Assembly (NCBI RefSeq): GCF_015594845.1
Contig: NZ_JADNRK010000004.1
Coordinates: forward strand, 1 to 64,000
Direction of reading: 5' to 3'
Source of the DNA: Alkalibacter mobilis
Lineage (GTDB): Bacteria > Bacillota > Clostridia > Eubacteriales > Alkalibacteraceae
DNA length: 64,000 nucleotides
A program made the position numbers and the translations under genes. Positions 1 through 8,559 of this stretch are shown here, one piece after another. The notes below the pieces were generated by a model. The model had not been told where the DNA came from, did no database searches, and saw only the letters and a program-made list of their open reading frames with translations. Each line of letters starts with the position of its first letter. Positions within the stretch are counted from its first letter, which is position 1.

Positions 1-758
1 TTGTTATCAGCTATTTTCTTACATTCTTCCATTAAATCACCGTCTCCTAACAAAAGTAAGACAGCATTATTTTCTTTATTAGCATTTTTAAAAGCATTAA
101 TGATAGTTATAGGATCCTTTCTTTTAATCAGGCTTCCTACAGCAGTTAGAATAACTTTGTCAATTGGCAAAGCAAGGGATTCTCTTAGATTGATTTTGCT
201 TTCTTTTTTATCTAGTGGTGCATACTTTATGGTATCCACACCATTTTGTACTACAAACAATTCCTGAGGTAATATTTTCGAGTACATTTCTTTAAGTGAT
301 TTTGAACAACATATTACATATTCACATTTTTGCATCGCTTTAATGCTGCTTTTTGCTGCTTTTTTCCCAATAAAATTACCATACTTAGCAACATAATCGT
401 CAAAAGCATAATTTCTAATAGTCATACAATGTTTAGATTCAACTTTCAACTTCGAAACTGCAATATCTGCTCTCACTCCTGTTGTATGAACAATATCAGG
501 ATTATACGCACTAATGTATTGTTTTAAAAGTGTTTTTCCTTTTAATTGAAATTGAACCCTAGATAAGTTAAGAGAATCCAATTCAATATTAGCAGCGACA
601 AAATCATCTCTTCTATTGTTTGATGGATCTGGCGATAAAGTTAAAACCTTGGCCTCAAATTTCTTCTTATCCAAATTACTTATTTTCCCTAGCAGTTGAT
701 TTGTTGGTCCACTACTCCTTAATGTTGAAACAATATACAATACTTTAATCTTACCCAT
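1..758 (-). CDS. GT4-family glycosyltransferase, 3' part outside the window
   Basis: The minus strand is open from an ATG at 758 to the window edge, giving about 252 residues. It begins MGKIKVLYIVSTLRSSGP and contains LLGKI, a NPDIVHTTGVRAD stretch and VVQNGVDTIKY. This is the usual layout of the acceptor-binding half of GT-B (GT4) glycosyltransferases, with the domain linker after the NGVD motif. The C-terminal nucleotide-sugar-binding half, with the EX7E motif, lies beyond the window. An AGGTGG ribosome-binding site sits about 7 bases upstream of the ATG. The gene follows the beta-propeller gene by 16 bases, so it belongs to the same polysaccharide operon. The sugar transferred cannot be predicted. 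Confidence 0.8.
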   Translation of the reverse strand, partial: MGKIKVLYIVSTLRSSGPTNQLLGKISNLDKKKFEAKVLTLSPDPSNNRRDDFVAANIELDSLNLSRVQFQLKGKTLLKQYISAYNPDIVHTTGVRADIAVSKLKVESKHCMTIRNYAFDDYVAKYGNFIGKKAAKSSIKAMQKCEYVICCSKSLKEMYSKILPQELFVVQNGVDTIKYAPLDKKESKINLRESLALPIDKVILTAVGSLIKRKDPITIINAFKNANKENNAVLLLLGDGDLMEECKKIADN

Positions 759-774
759 TATGGCAACCACCTTT

Positions 775-2022
775 TTATTTGCTGATTTTAACGTAATATA
801 GTTCCCTTTTCCCTTCAAACACAGAATCGAAGCAAACTTCATCTCCTGTTCGATTCCATCTTGGGTGCAAATCGCACCTCAAATCATTATCGTATTTGAA
901 AGGAGCAAAAACTCTTGCTACCGTTCGTATTTTGTTTTGCTCAATGACATAAACTGAAGCCACTCTCGATCTATTAGGATACGTATCTGTGACAACCATA
1001 CTACCATCCGGAGAATAACTAGGATGTCCATCAGATATTAACTCTGGCCACATTTGGGTATACTCATTTGTCTTATCTTTCATCAGATAATAGCCATTCC
1101 CCGTTTCTTTCTTTCGGGCATAAGCTAATACTTCTTTATCAGACTTCCAATAACAGTGCGAAGTCATATTATCATCACTCAAATCGAACAGCTCATCGCC
1201 TGCAATATTAGCTGTCACCAGTCTTGTGAACTTCTTCGTACCGTTGAACCATCTATGCAGAACCATGAATCGATCACCTGATGGATTCAACATTATATGA
1301 TTGACTTTATGTTCAGCTCCATCCATCTCTGTCCTAGGTTCAAAGTTTGCAAAGTCTGTATATTTTAAAACTGGTTTAGTTTCATTAGTTTCAAGATTAA
1401 TGTGCCATATACAAGGCTCATTCGGCAGTTTCTCATTGGCTGTTTTCTCTGACAAGTTCGAATACCCATAACCTTTTCTAAGTCTATGTAGCCTTGAAAA
1501 ATCGAGTGTTAGAGCAAACTTTCCATCGCTTGAAACGATATAAACCGGCATGTCAATTACTCTTTCTTCTCTTGATTTGATATTCAAAATTACTGAGCAA
1601 TATTCCCCATCTCGAAAATCATTAAATATGATCCTCTCTGAGTAATCTGGACCTAACCATTGAAGCATACACCCTTGCTGAACATTCCAAGTGTTGGTTT
1701 TAGAAATTACTTCAAATGAATTATTATTAGTAGTATCTATAAGAATGATATCTGCGGGTTCTTCAGGCGCGACAGATTTGGTTGTATCCTTAACTCTTAA
1801 ACAAAGCATGTATCGATTAGAAGCATCCCAAGGGGATTTATCATAATAACCGAAGAAGTATTCATAATCATCTTGAGGTGTAATTCTAATGATTTCTCCT
1901 TCAGACTTTATTTTAGGAGATATTGCATACATTGAAACTTGATAAGCTCGTTTAACAACTTTTTTTATTATAGGAAATTTCATTAATGCTGCATTTATTC
2001 TACCTTCTAACTTTCGTAGCAT
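775..2022 (-). CDS. Beta-propeller (PD40/WD40-like) protein of a polysaccharide locus
   Basis: The protein has 415 residues. It carries repeated propeller-blade signatures: SSDGKFALTLD near residue 160, NPSGDRFMVL near 240, SPDGSMVVTD near 335 and HPRWNRTGDEVCFDS near 385. These resemble the blades of PD40/TolB-like and oligogalacturonate-lyase-like propellers. No catalytic residues can be assigned from reading alone, and there is no obvious signal peptide. The first 30 residues are basic and mildly hydrophobic. The gene sits between a GT2 and a GT4 gene, so it probably modifies, binds or scaffolds the polymer or its precursor. Such proteins are sometimes annotated as glycosyltransferases, but I see no GT fold motif. 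The ATG at 2022 has a GAGAGGTG ribosome-binding site. Confidence 0.6.
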   Translation of the reverse strand: MLRKLEGRINAALMKFPIIKKVVKRAYQVSMYAISPKIKSEGEIIRITPQDDYEYFFGYYDKSPWDASNRYMLCLRVKDTTKSVAPEEPADIILIDTTNNNSFEVISKTNTWNVQQGCMLQWLGPDYSERIIFNDFRDGEYCSVILNIKSREERVIDMPVYIVSSDGKFALTLDFSRLHRLRKGYGYSNLSEKTANEKLPNEPCIWHINLETNETKPVLKYTDFANFEPRTEMDGAEHKVNHIMLNPSGDRFMVLHRWFNGTKKFTRLVTANIAGDELFDLSDDNMTSHCYWKSDKEVLAYARKKETGNGYYLMKDKTNEYTQMWPELISDGHPSYSPDGSMVVTDTYPNRSRVASVYVIEQNKIRTVARVFAPFKYDNDLRCDLHPRWNRTGDEVCFDSVFEGKRELYYVKISK

Positions 2023-2050
2023 ATTTGCACCTCTCGAATCGTAAAATATT

Positions 2051-2881
2051 TTAAATCTTATTGTTTCTCAAATATTTGTTAGAAATCTTCTTAAGCAGCC
2101 CCATAGGAGCTAAAAACATTACGAGTTGTCCTGTAGTAACAAAAGCCAGATCACTTAAACTACAATGACCTCTCTTCCATATTTCATACTGCACATCGAT
2201 ATAGCTCTTACAATATGACCAGCTTTTTCTACGTTTAAAGTTATCCTCATTTGATCTAAACAATAGCAAAGATTGATTAATATTCTGGGCATAACACCCA
2301 TTATTAATCATCCGAGAAAACAGATCCAGGTCTTGTTTTCTCCTCATCTTTCCATATCCGCCACATCTTATCACTTCAGTTTTTTTATACATAACTGTTG
2401 GATGATTAAATGGACTTCGACGCTTCATAAATTTATATATAGCATCATTTGTAGTTGGTACAACTCTAGACGAAATTATATTATCAGGTTTATCATAAAA
2501 CTCATCAATCATTGTGCCTACGATACAAAGTTCAGGATTTTTATTGAATTGATCAATTTGTAACTCGCATCTATTCGGCAATGAGATGTCATCAGTGTCC
2601 ATTCTTGCTACTAAATTATTTTTACTATGTTTTAGGCCTTCATCTAATGCTCGTCCTAATCCAACGTTCTTTTTAAGTGGAACAATATTAAACAAGCCTG
2701 GATACTTGCATTTATACATATCTATTACTTCTTCTAATTCTTTTGTCAACTCACCATCTTTAACAATCACAATTTCGTCTGGCATGAGCGTTTGATTCAC
2801 CATACTCTCTAAGCTTTGAACAAAGTATTCTGGCTTTTCTTTTATATATATTGACATTAATACACTATACTTTGTATCCAT
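2051..2881 (-). CDS. GT2-family glycosyltransferase (AmsE/EpsE-like)
   Basis: The protein has 276 residues with the GT-A fold of family 2. The N-terminus SVLMSIYIKEKPEYFVQSL, then PDEIVIVKDG, then the metal-binding DXD-type motif ARMDTDD near residue 95 form the nucleotide-sugar-binding half. An RRKQDLDLFSRM stretch near residue 180 matches the acceptor-side catalytic region (an ED/QD-like motif). A short hydrophobic C-terminal segment may attach it to the membrane. It should add one sugar to the lipid-linked repeat unit on the cytoplasmic face. The gene abuts the upstream epimerase at 2881 (translational coupling). Donor and acceptor are unknown. Confidence 0.85.
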   Translation of the reverse strand: MDTKYSVLMSIYIKEKPEYFVQSLESMVNQTLMPDEIVIVKDGELTKELEEVIDMYKCKYPGLFNIVPLKKNVGLGRALDEGLKHSKNNLVARMDTDDISLPNRCELQIDQFNKNPELCIVGTMIDEFYDKPDNIISSRVVPTTNDAIYKFMKRRSPFNHPTVMYKKTEVIRCGGYGKMRRKQDLDLFSRMINNGCYAQNINQSLLLFRSNEDNFKRRKSWSYCKSYIDVQYEIWKRGHCSLSDLAFVTTGQLVMFLAPMGLLKKISNKYLRNNKI

Positions 2882-3744
2882 TAATCTACACTCTCCGTCA
2901 ACTCGATAGATTCTTTAAAGTTTCTTATTCTGTAGTTTACTTCATCGTACTCACTCATAGACTTTTCATACACTAAGTTCCCGAACACCTTGATTACAAT
3001 TTCCATTCCAAACATCAATTTTAAAATCGGATTAAAAATCCTAGTCATTATAATCTTCTTCCCATGAACTTCAGCAATAGTTTTTACAAGTTCACTGGTC
3101 TTTACATACTCTGCATTCTGTGGAAAGAATACTCCTGATTCTTCGTAATCGATTATAACTTTGATGAATTCACAAAGATTATCTATATGAAGCATGCTTC
3201 TCTTATTATCAATATCAGGGAACACCGGTATCTTCTTGGCTAATTTTGCAAGCCTTGGATAGTTTCCCTTGGATCCTTTACCGTAAATCATAGGTGGCCT
3301 TAGCACCACAATCTTAAAATCATCTGTCTCTAAATGCTTGATGCCTTCCTCTGCTTGCAGCTTACTATTCCCATAGAAGTTACTAGGTGTAGGAATTGTA
3401 TTTCTATCAATGATTCTTTCTCTACTGCTACTTTCACCATAAACAATGATACTGCTCATAAAAACGAACTGTTTGACACCTTCAGCCTTGGCCTTTTCAG
3501 CAGTTTCGATCGTTAAGTCTCTATTTACTTTATAGTAAAGCACTTCCATTTTGGGATCAGATGAAACATGAGCAATCCCAGCAACGTGAAATACAACATC
3601 ATAACCTGAAAAATCCTTCTCTTTCCATGACCCGTCTTTCATATCAAAGGTATCTACTTTATATTTATCAGGTTCTCTCATAAGCCAATTCTCAAGAGAT
3701 GTACCTATATAGCTGTTTTCGCCTGTTATTAGTACTTGTTTCAT
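2881..3744 (-). CDS. NAD-dependent epimerase/reductase of nucleotide sugars
   Basis: An extended short-chain dehydrogenase of about 287 residues. The Rossmann motif is TGENSYIGTSL at residues 7-17, and the catalytic YxxxK is YGNSK near residue 150, preceded by FMSSIIVYG. It resembles the epimerase/4-reductase (UDP-QuiNAc or UDP-FucNAc synthesis type) that is often encoded beside a monotopic phosphoglycosyltransferase in capsule and O-antigen loci. Here that transferase is the next gene upstream. I infer that it reduces a 4-keto-6-deoxy-HexNAc nucleotide to make the sugar that the transferase loads on undecaprenyl phosphate. The start is the ATG at 3744, which has AGGTG 5 bases upstream. A TTG one codon earlier is the alternative. 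Confidence 0.75.
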   Translation of the reverse strand: MKQVLITGENSYIGTSLENWLMREPDKYKVDTFDMKDGSWKEKDFSGYDVVFHVAGIAHVSSDPKMEVLYYKVNRDLTIETAEKAKAEGVKQFVFMSSIIVYGESSSRERIIDRNTIPTPSNFYGNSKLQAEEGIKHLETDDFKIVVLRPPMIYGKGSKGNYPRLAKLAKKIPVFPDIDNKRSMLHIDNLCEFIKVIIDYEESGVFFPQNAEYVKTSELVKTIAEVHGKKIIMTRIFNPILKLMFGMEIVIKVFGNLVYEKSMSEYDEVNYRIRNFKESIELTESVD

Positions 3745-3797
3745 CAATTCACCTCGTAGTAAAATCCAAGAATAGAAAATAGCCAGGAAAAGATTCT

Positions 3798-4418
3798 TTA
3801 ATCCTCTTTGTCCTTTGTCATCTTTGCAATAACTCCAGTTCCACCTTCTATAACTCCTTTACTTTTAAGAACAGCAGTAAAGGTCCCAATAAAGCATATA
3901 AAATCAAACCTGAGACTTCTTTTTTTTGCATAATCTCCATCTAACTTAGCTTTTATTTCTATAGGCAATTCATCCCTACCGTTAATCTGAGCCCAACCTG
4001 TAAGGCCAACGGGCACATCGTTTGCTCCGTATTTATCTCTTTCTTCGATAAGATCATACTGGTTCCAAAGAGCCGGTCTCGGCCCAATAATGCTCATTTC
4101 ACCTCTTAAAATATTAAATATCTGGGGCAACTCATCGAGGCTGGTCTTTCTTAGGAACTTGCCCATCTTAGTGATCCACTGATCTGGATTCTCTAAAAGA
4201 TGCGTGGGTGTATCCTTGGGAGTATCTATTCTCATAGTTCTAAACTTTAAAATATTGAAATGACTCTTGTGGATCCCTATTCTTTTCTGTTTAAAATAGA
4301 CAGGCCCTTTTGAGTCAAGCTTAATTGCGATGATTAGGATAGCAAATATCGGGGATAGGATAATTAGGCCGATCGCCGATAGTAATATGTCAATTAATCT
4401 TTTAACTTTCATGTACAT
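3798..4418 (-). CDS. Initiating phosphoglycosyltransferase (undecaprenyl-phosphate sugar phosphotransferase)
   Basis: The protein has 206 residues with the catalytic domain of the bacterial sugar transferase family (PglC/WcaJ C-terminal type). One N-terminal re-entrant hydrophobic segment (residues 8-32) is followed by FNILKFRTM, TSLDELPQIFNIL, the signature SIIGPRPAL and VGLTGWAQINGRDELP. The short length without extra membrane segments marks the small monotopic class. It transfers a sugar-1-phosphate to undecaprenyl phosphate and starts the repeat unit at the inner leaflet. The partner epimerase downstream suggests a QuiNAc- or FucNAc-like sugar. The ATG at 4418 has a GGAGGG site 7 bases upstream. 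tagO lies 24 kb away, so the genome has two initiating enzymes and probably two lipid-linked polymers. Confidence 0.9.
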   Translation of the reverse strand: MYMKVKRLIDILLSAIGLIILSPIFAILIIAIKLDSKGPVYFKQKRIGIHKSHFNILKFRTMRIDTPKDTPTHLLENPDQWITKMGKFLRKTSLDELPQIFNILRGEMSIIGPRPALWNQYDLIEERDKYGANDVPVGLTGWAQINGRDELPIEIKAKLDGDYAKKRSLRFDFICFIGTFTAVLKSKGVIEGGTGVIAKMTKDKED

Positions 4419-4826
4419 ATGTGAACCCTCCGAATTTGTAATCTATTTGGTCTGTAAGTCGGCTGGCAAGTAAGTTTAAAAGTTTTTTCTTTCCTCTTGC
4501 CACTTTCATATTATTTAAACAAAACTAGCCTTGGAACTGAGGCAACCCAAATTTCCAAGGATATCAAAATTTACATCTTATTCAATTGCGAACTCCAACT
4601 CTATATGGTAGAAGGTAATAAAATTCATATTTAAGACAACCTCGGTGCTGCAGTACTATGCAATAATATTTGCAGCAAGAATTTACGGCGGTATTTATTC
4701 AAGTATAAACACATGCCCGACGAAATACTTGGTATTCACGTCAAATAATTTTACCATAAGTAAATAAAATTGTACATAAAATAGGGGAAATATAATCTTT
4801 AATACAGCCTGTTTCCGATTACATTT
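4419..4826. other. Long intergenic region with two inverted repeats
   Basis: About 400 bases without a credible ORF lie between copB and the phosphoglycosyltransferase gene. Two inverted repeats are visible. One has arms CCTTGGAA (4529-4536) and TTCCAAGG (4553-4560); the other has arms TGCTGCA (4646-4652) and TGCAGCA (4671-4677). Read on the minus strand, the first is followed by CTAGTTTTGTTT and could act as a weak terminator for copB or as part of a leader for the downstream polysaccharide genes. No convincing -35/-10 pair was found. None of the dispersed repeat family is present here. Confidence 0.35.
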
Positions 4827-6887
4827 TCAAAGTCTTAACAACCTTGCATTGATTGATACGATCACGGTGCTAAGTGACATCAAGACAGCCCCTACTGCAG
4901 GGCTTATCATTATGCCCTGGTTGTACAGCACACCTGCTGCCAGAGGCAGAGCAATTGCATTATAGGCAGTAGCCCAAATAAGGTTTTGAACCATTTTTTT
5001 GTAAGTCGCTTTTGAGAGTTGAATCAAACTGACTACATCCATTGGATCGCTTTTAACTAGAATAACATCTGCAGTTTCAATGGCAACATCAGTACCTGCT
5101 CCTATGGCTATACCAAGGTCTGCCTTGGCAAGAGACGGAGCATCGTTGACGCCGTCACCTGTCATGGCAACTATCTCTCCACTATTTTTTATTTCATCAA
5201 TCTTTGAAGATTTCTCTTCAGGCAGCACCTCTGCTATATAGTCATCTATTCCTAAAGTTTTTGCAACTTCACGGGCAACGCTTTCATTGTCCCCTGTAAG
5301 GATCACTGATTTTATGTCCATGGTTTTAAGAGTTTTTATAGCTTCTTTGGAAGATTCTCTTATGACGTCTGAAAGAGCTACATATCCAATAAGTTTTCTC
5401 TCTTCCAAGATAAATACTACTGTCTTTCCTTCACCTGCCAGTCTTTTATAGTCTTCTTTGTCGTATTCTATATTTTTTTCATCTAAATACCCTGGGCTTA
5501 CTGCCATCATTTCCTTGTTTTCAAGTGTTGCTCGTAAACCTTTGCCGGTGAGATTTTGGTAATCTTCCACTTCAATAGATTTGATCCCCATTTTTTCAGC
5601 TTCATCTATGATGCCCTTTGCTATGGGATGTTCAGAGTTTTTTTCTATGGAGTAAGCTATTTGCAGCAGATCTTCCTTGCTAATATCCAAAGGGATCATA
5701 TCGCTGACACCAAATCTTCCTTCTGTCAGGGTACCGGTCTTGTCAAATACTACAGTGCTTAACTTTCTTGCATTTTCAAATGCAGACCTGTTTCTAATTA
5801 AAAGTCCTCTCTTGGCGGCGATCCCTGTGGACATTGAAGTCACTAAGGGTATGGCAAGGCCTAATGCATGGGGACAGGATATTACTATTACCGTAACTGC
5901 CCTCTCAACGGCAAAGTTCAAATCCCCCCCGATAATCATCCAAGCAATAAATGTTATTGTTCCTGCGGAAACTGCTATATAGAACAGCCATTTTGCTGCC
6001 TTGTCAGCCAGTCTCTGGGTGTTTGACTTAGATTTTTGGGCATCTTCAACCAATTTTATCACCTGAGACAGGAACGTATCATCACCGGTCTTTTCTACGG
6101 AAAAAGTCAAAACTCCTTCACCGTTAATGGAACCTCCAACAAGGTCATCGTCTACATTTTTCTCTACAGGAACAGATTCTCCGCTTATCATGGATTCATC
6201 TACCGATGAACTTCCCTTGGCTATTATTCCGTCAATTGGTATTTTTTCTCCCGGTTTAACTAAAACCAGATCCCCTTTCTTAAGTTCCTCTACAGGCACT
6301 TCTACAACTTCGTCATTTTCCTTTACCAGATGAGCCATATCCGGCATTAGTTTTATAAGTTCATCAAGAGCCCTTGATGCTCCCATAACAGATCTCATCT
6401 CTATCCAGTGACCAAGAAGCATTACCACGATAAGAGTAGCAAGCTCCCAGAAGAAATCGTTGCCTTTAAGAACAAAAATGGTAAGTGTGCTGTAAAAATA
6501 AGCAACCAATATAGCAAAAGCTATAAGAGTCATCATTGCTGGTTCTTTCTTTTTAAGTTCATCGACCGATCCCGTTAAAAAGGGTTTTCCCCCATAGATC
6601 AGAAGAATGGTGGACAGTCCAAAAAGAATGTAGGAGTCTCCGACAAATCTCCAATCTACACCTAAGAACATCTGGATCATGGGCGAAAGGATCAAAATTG
6701 GAACTGTTATTACCAATGATACAAAGAATCTCTTCTTAAAATCTTCCACCATCATCTCATGGTGGGAACCTCCTTGGTGATTATTGTGTTGTTCATGCTG
6801 CATATGGTCATGTTCTCCGTGCTCGTGCTGCTCGAGTTTCTCATGTTGCATATGATCATCGTGTTTCTCGTGATCGTGATTTTCCAT
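4827..6887 (-). CDS. copB: Copper-translocating P1B-type ATPase, CopB type
   Basis: The protein has 686 residues. A very His-rich N-terminus (residues 1-45, with many HDH and HEH repeats) replaces the CxxC metal-binding domain of CopA-type pumps. The transmembrane metal site is CPH at residues 338-340, the signature of the CopB/P1B-3 group, rather than CPC. The actuator motif SGESVP is at 235-240, the phosphorylated Asp is in DKTGT at 382-386, SEHPIA is the nucleotide-domain HP motif and MTGDGVND is the hinge motif. The family exports Cu (or Ag) across the plasma membrane. The gene interrupts the polysaccharide locus between wzx and the initiating transferase and has its own upstream region. 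No copper chaperone or copY is adjacent, and no phase or codon break was noticed. Confidence 0.93.
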   Translation of the reverse strand: MENHDHEKHDDHMQHEKLEQHEHGEHDHMQHEQHNNHQGGSHHEMMVEDFKKRFFVSLVITVPILILSPMIQMFLGVDWRFVGDSYILFGLSTILLIYGGKPFLTGSVDELKKKEPAMMTLIAFAILVAYFYSTLTIFVLKGNDFFWELATLIVVMLLGHWIEMRSVMGASRALDELIKLMPDMAHLVKENDEVVEVPVEELKKGDLVLVKPGEKIPIDGIIAKGSSSVDESMISGESVPVEKNVDDDLVGGSINGEGVLTFSVEKTGDDTFLSQVIKLVEDAQKSKSNTQRLADKAAKWLFYIAVSAGTITFIAWMIIGGDLNFAVERAVTVIVISCPHALGLAIPLVTSMSTGIAAKRGLLIRNRSAFENARKLSTVVFDKTGTLTEGRFGVSDMIPLDISKEDLLQIAYSIEKNSEHPIAKGIIDEAEKMGIKSIEVEDYQNLTGKGLRATLENKEMMAVSPGYLDEKNIEYDKEDYKRLAGEGKTVVFILEERKLIGYVALSDVIRESSKEAIKTLKTMDIKSVILTGDNESVAREVAKTLGIDDYIAEVLPEEKSSKIDEIKNSGEIVAMTGDGVNDAPSLAKADLGIAIGAGTDVAIETADVILVKSDPMDVVSLIQLSKATYKKMVQNLIWATAYNAIALPLAAGVLYNQGIMISPAVGAVLMSLSTVIVSINARLLRL

Positions 6888-6928
6888 TGTATAACCTCCT
6901 GAAATATTCCGCGCCTAAATTCACTGCT

Positions 6929-6940
6929 TACATTTTTGTA
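6929..6940. promoter_or_regulatory. Possible operator upstream of copB (TACA-N4-TGTA)
   Basis: A perfect inverted repeat, TACA TTTT TGTA, lies about 42 bases upstream of the copB start. Its half-sites match those of CopY-type cop boxes (TACAnnTGTA), but the spacer is 4 bases instead of 2. It may be an operator, or a chance palindrome in AT-rich DNA. Confidence 0.25.
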
Positions 6941-6993
6941 TACCCATAGCCAAGAATATTATGCGGATTATTTCGGATGGCGAAATAAATAAA

Positions 6994-7025
6994 ATCTTCA
7001 TTTTCCACATACGGAAAATGAAGAT
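6994..7025 (-). terminator. Rho-independent terminator after wzx
   Basis: A perfect 13-base-pair stem (6994-7006 with 7013-7025) has a 6-base loop and, on the minus strand, is followed by TTTATTTATTT. It begins 3 bases after the wzx stop codon and should end the transcript that carries the wbp genes to wzx. That makes copB a separate unit. Confidence 0.85.
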
Positions 7026-7027
7026 CT

Positions 7028-8530
7028 CTATCTTTTCAAAGCTTTGATTATATATTTGAATTCTTCTTTTTTTCTAAAAATTATTAAGAAAAATAGATTT
7101 GGTATGACTGCAGTTATCACTGCCTTAAGCGCAAATTCCATTAAGGAACCGCCATTTGCGAGCCGACTTGCCAAGTAAGTAACATATCCGATGCCGAAAG
7201 CCAGGGCACTTCTTAAGACATACGTCTTAAAGTAATGGTATATCTTGTCATTAAAGCCGTACTTGTATAAAACATACGGTTCCACCCAAAATGAAGTGGT
7301 CAGGGTACTGATGGTGGTACCTATCAATACTCCAGCCACTCCGAAGTTTATGGCTAGAAATATTGATGCACTCAGGTTGATCACCGCTTCGATGAGTGGC
7401 TTGTACCTGTCTTGGTAGTAAAGGCCCAAGGCATCTTTAAAGGTAAGCACGCCTGTCCGCATGCCTTTAAGGTAGAAGTTCAGTGAAATCAAAAACACTA
7501 TGGGCATTTCAAATAGATATTCTTCTCCAAGCCACAGCTCTATGAAAGGATTAAATAGAATAAACAGCGCTATGGAAGAAAACCCAAAGATCCAAAATCC
7601 GAAAAAGTCTACTGACTTAAATACACTTATCAACCTTTTCTTATCTTCACTGACTCCAAGATTACCTACACTGGCGATCAATGACTGGAATATGAGCTTG
7701 TACACCATGGTCAAAGAGGCTGTTATCATCAGGTAGTTTGAATATAGTCCTACTGAAATCAAACTTACGAACTTGGACATCAAAAGGTTGTCCGTCCCAG
7801 TAACTGCTATGGTGCCTATACGGTGAAAGAACAGAGCCTTTATATTTTTTACTATGGTTTTTTTATCATCTGCTTCCAGCTTTTCCCCATTATATTTTTT
7901 TAAATACGGATACAGCTTGTTTGCCTTAAGGGTAATTAAATAATTTTCAGCAAAAGATCCTACAATTCTTACAGTTAAAAACAGGATGTAATTTTTGGTC
8001 AAAACTAAAACCACTATTTGAATCAAGTGGATCAGTATCAAAGATACGAAGTGGTAAAAGGAATCGATGTACTTCTTCTGGTCTGCAATTACAAGGGATC
8101 TCTTGTAAGAGAAAAAATACGAAGTTGCAGAGTTTGCTACAAACATGATGTATATCAAATTGATATTCGGAATGTCCGGCATGTCCTTGATGAAAAAGTC
8201 CAAAAATGGGGTAAGGGCCAAACCGGCAACAAACATCCAGATGCCTACGGTTATGTATACATTTCTAAATATCCTCATCAAGGCTTTTAGCCGGTACTCT
8301 TGATTTTTTGCCAAAGGTTCGTACAGGCTGTAAATAATGGCAGTGCCAACGCCAAGTTCCGCCAGGGAAAGAATGGAAAGCACATTTGTGAACAGTCCAT
8401 TAAGTCCAAGGTACTCGGCACTTAAATATCTGACAAATACAGTTCTTGAAACAAAGCTAAGGAGCAGGCTTATCATCTGCCCACCAAGAGAAAATTTTAC
8501 GTTTTTGATGCTGTTTTCTATCCTGGACAT
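7028..8530 (-). CDS. wzx: Polysaccharide flippase of the MOP superfamily (Wzx-like)
   Basis: A 500-residue integral membrane protein with about 12-14 hydrophobic segments. The start, MSRIENSIKNVKFSLGGQMIS, and the early RTVFVRYLSAEYLGLNGLFTNVLSIL are typical of the polysaccharide transporter family. It should flip the undecaprenyl-linked repeat unit from the cytoplasmic to the outer face of the membrane for polymerisation by Wzy. It is the last gene of the transcript that contains the wbp and glycosyltransferase genes and is followed by a strong terminator. An AAGGAG site precedes the ATG at 8530. Confidence 0.92.
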   Translation of the reverse strand: MSRIENSIKNVKFSLGGQMISLLLSFVSRTVFVRYLSAEYLGLNGLFTNVLSILSLAELGVGTAIIYSLYEPLAKNQEYRLKALMRIFRNVYITVGIWMFVAGLALTPFLDFFIKDMPDIPNINLIYIMFVANSATSYFFSYKRSLVIADQKKYIDSFYHFVSLILIHLIQIVVLVLTKNYILFLTVRIVGSFAENYLITLKANKLYPYLKKYNGEKLEADDKKTIVKNIKALFFHRIGTIAVTGTDNLLMSKFVSLISVGLYSNYLMITASLTMVYKLIFQSLIASVGNLGVSEDKKRLISVFKSVDFFGFWIFGFSSIALFILFNPFIELWLGEEYLFEMPIVFLISLNFYLKGMRTGVLTFKDALGLYYQDRYKPLIEAVINLSASIFLAINFGVAGVLIGTTISTLTTSFWVEPYVLYKYGFNDKIYHYFKTYVLRSALAFGIGYVTYLASRLANGGSLMEFALKAVITAVIPNLFFLIIFRKKEEFKYIIKALKR

Positions 8531-8559
8531 AACCTGCTCCTTTCCCTCATTTTAAATAC

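Noticed and set aside
1-527. Two plus-strand ORFs at the left edge
   Set aside because: They lie antisense to a clear GT4 reading frame on the minus strand with a ribosome-binding site.
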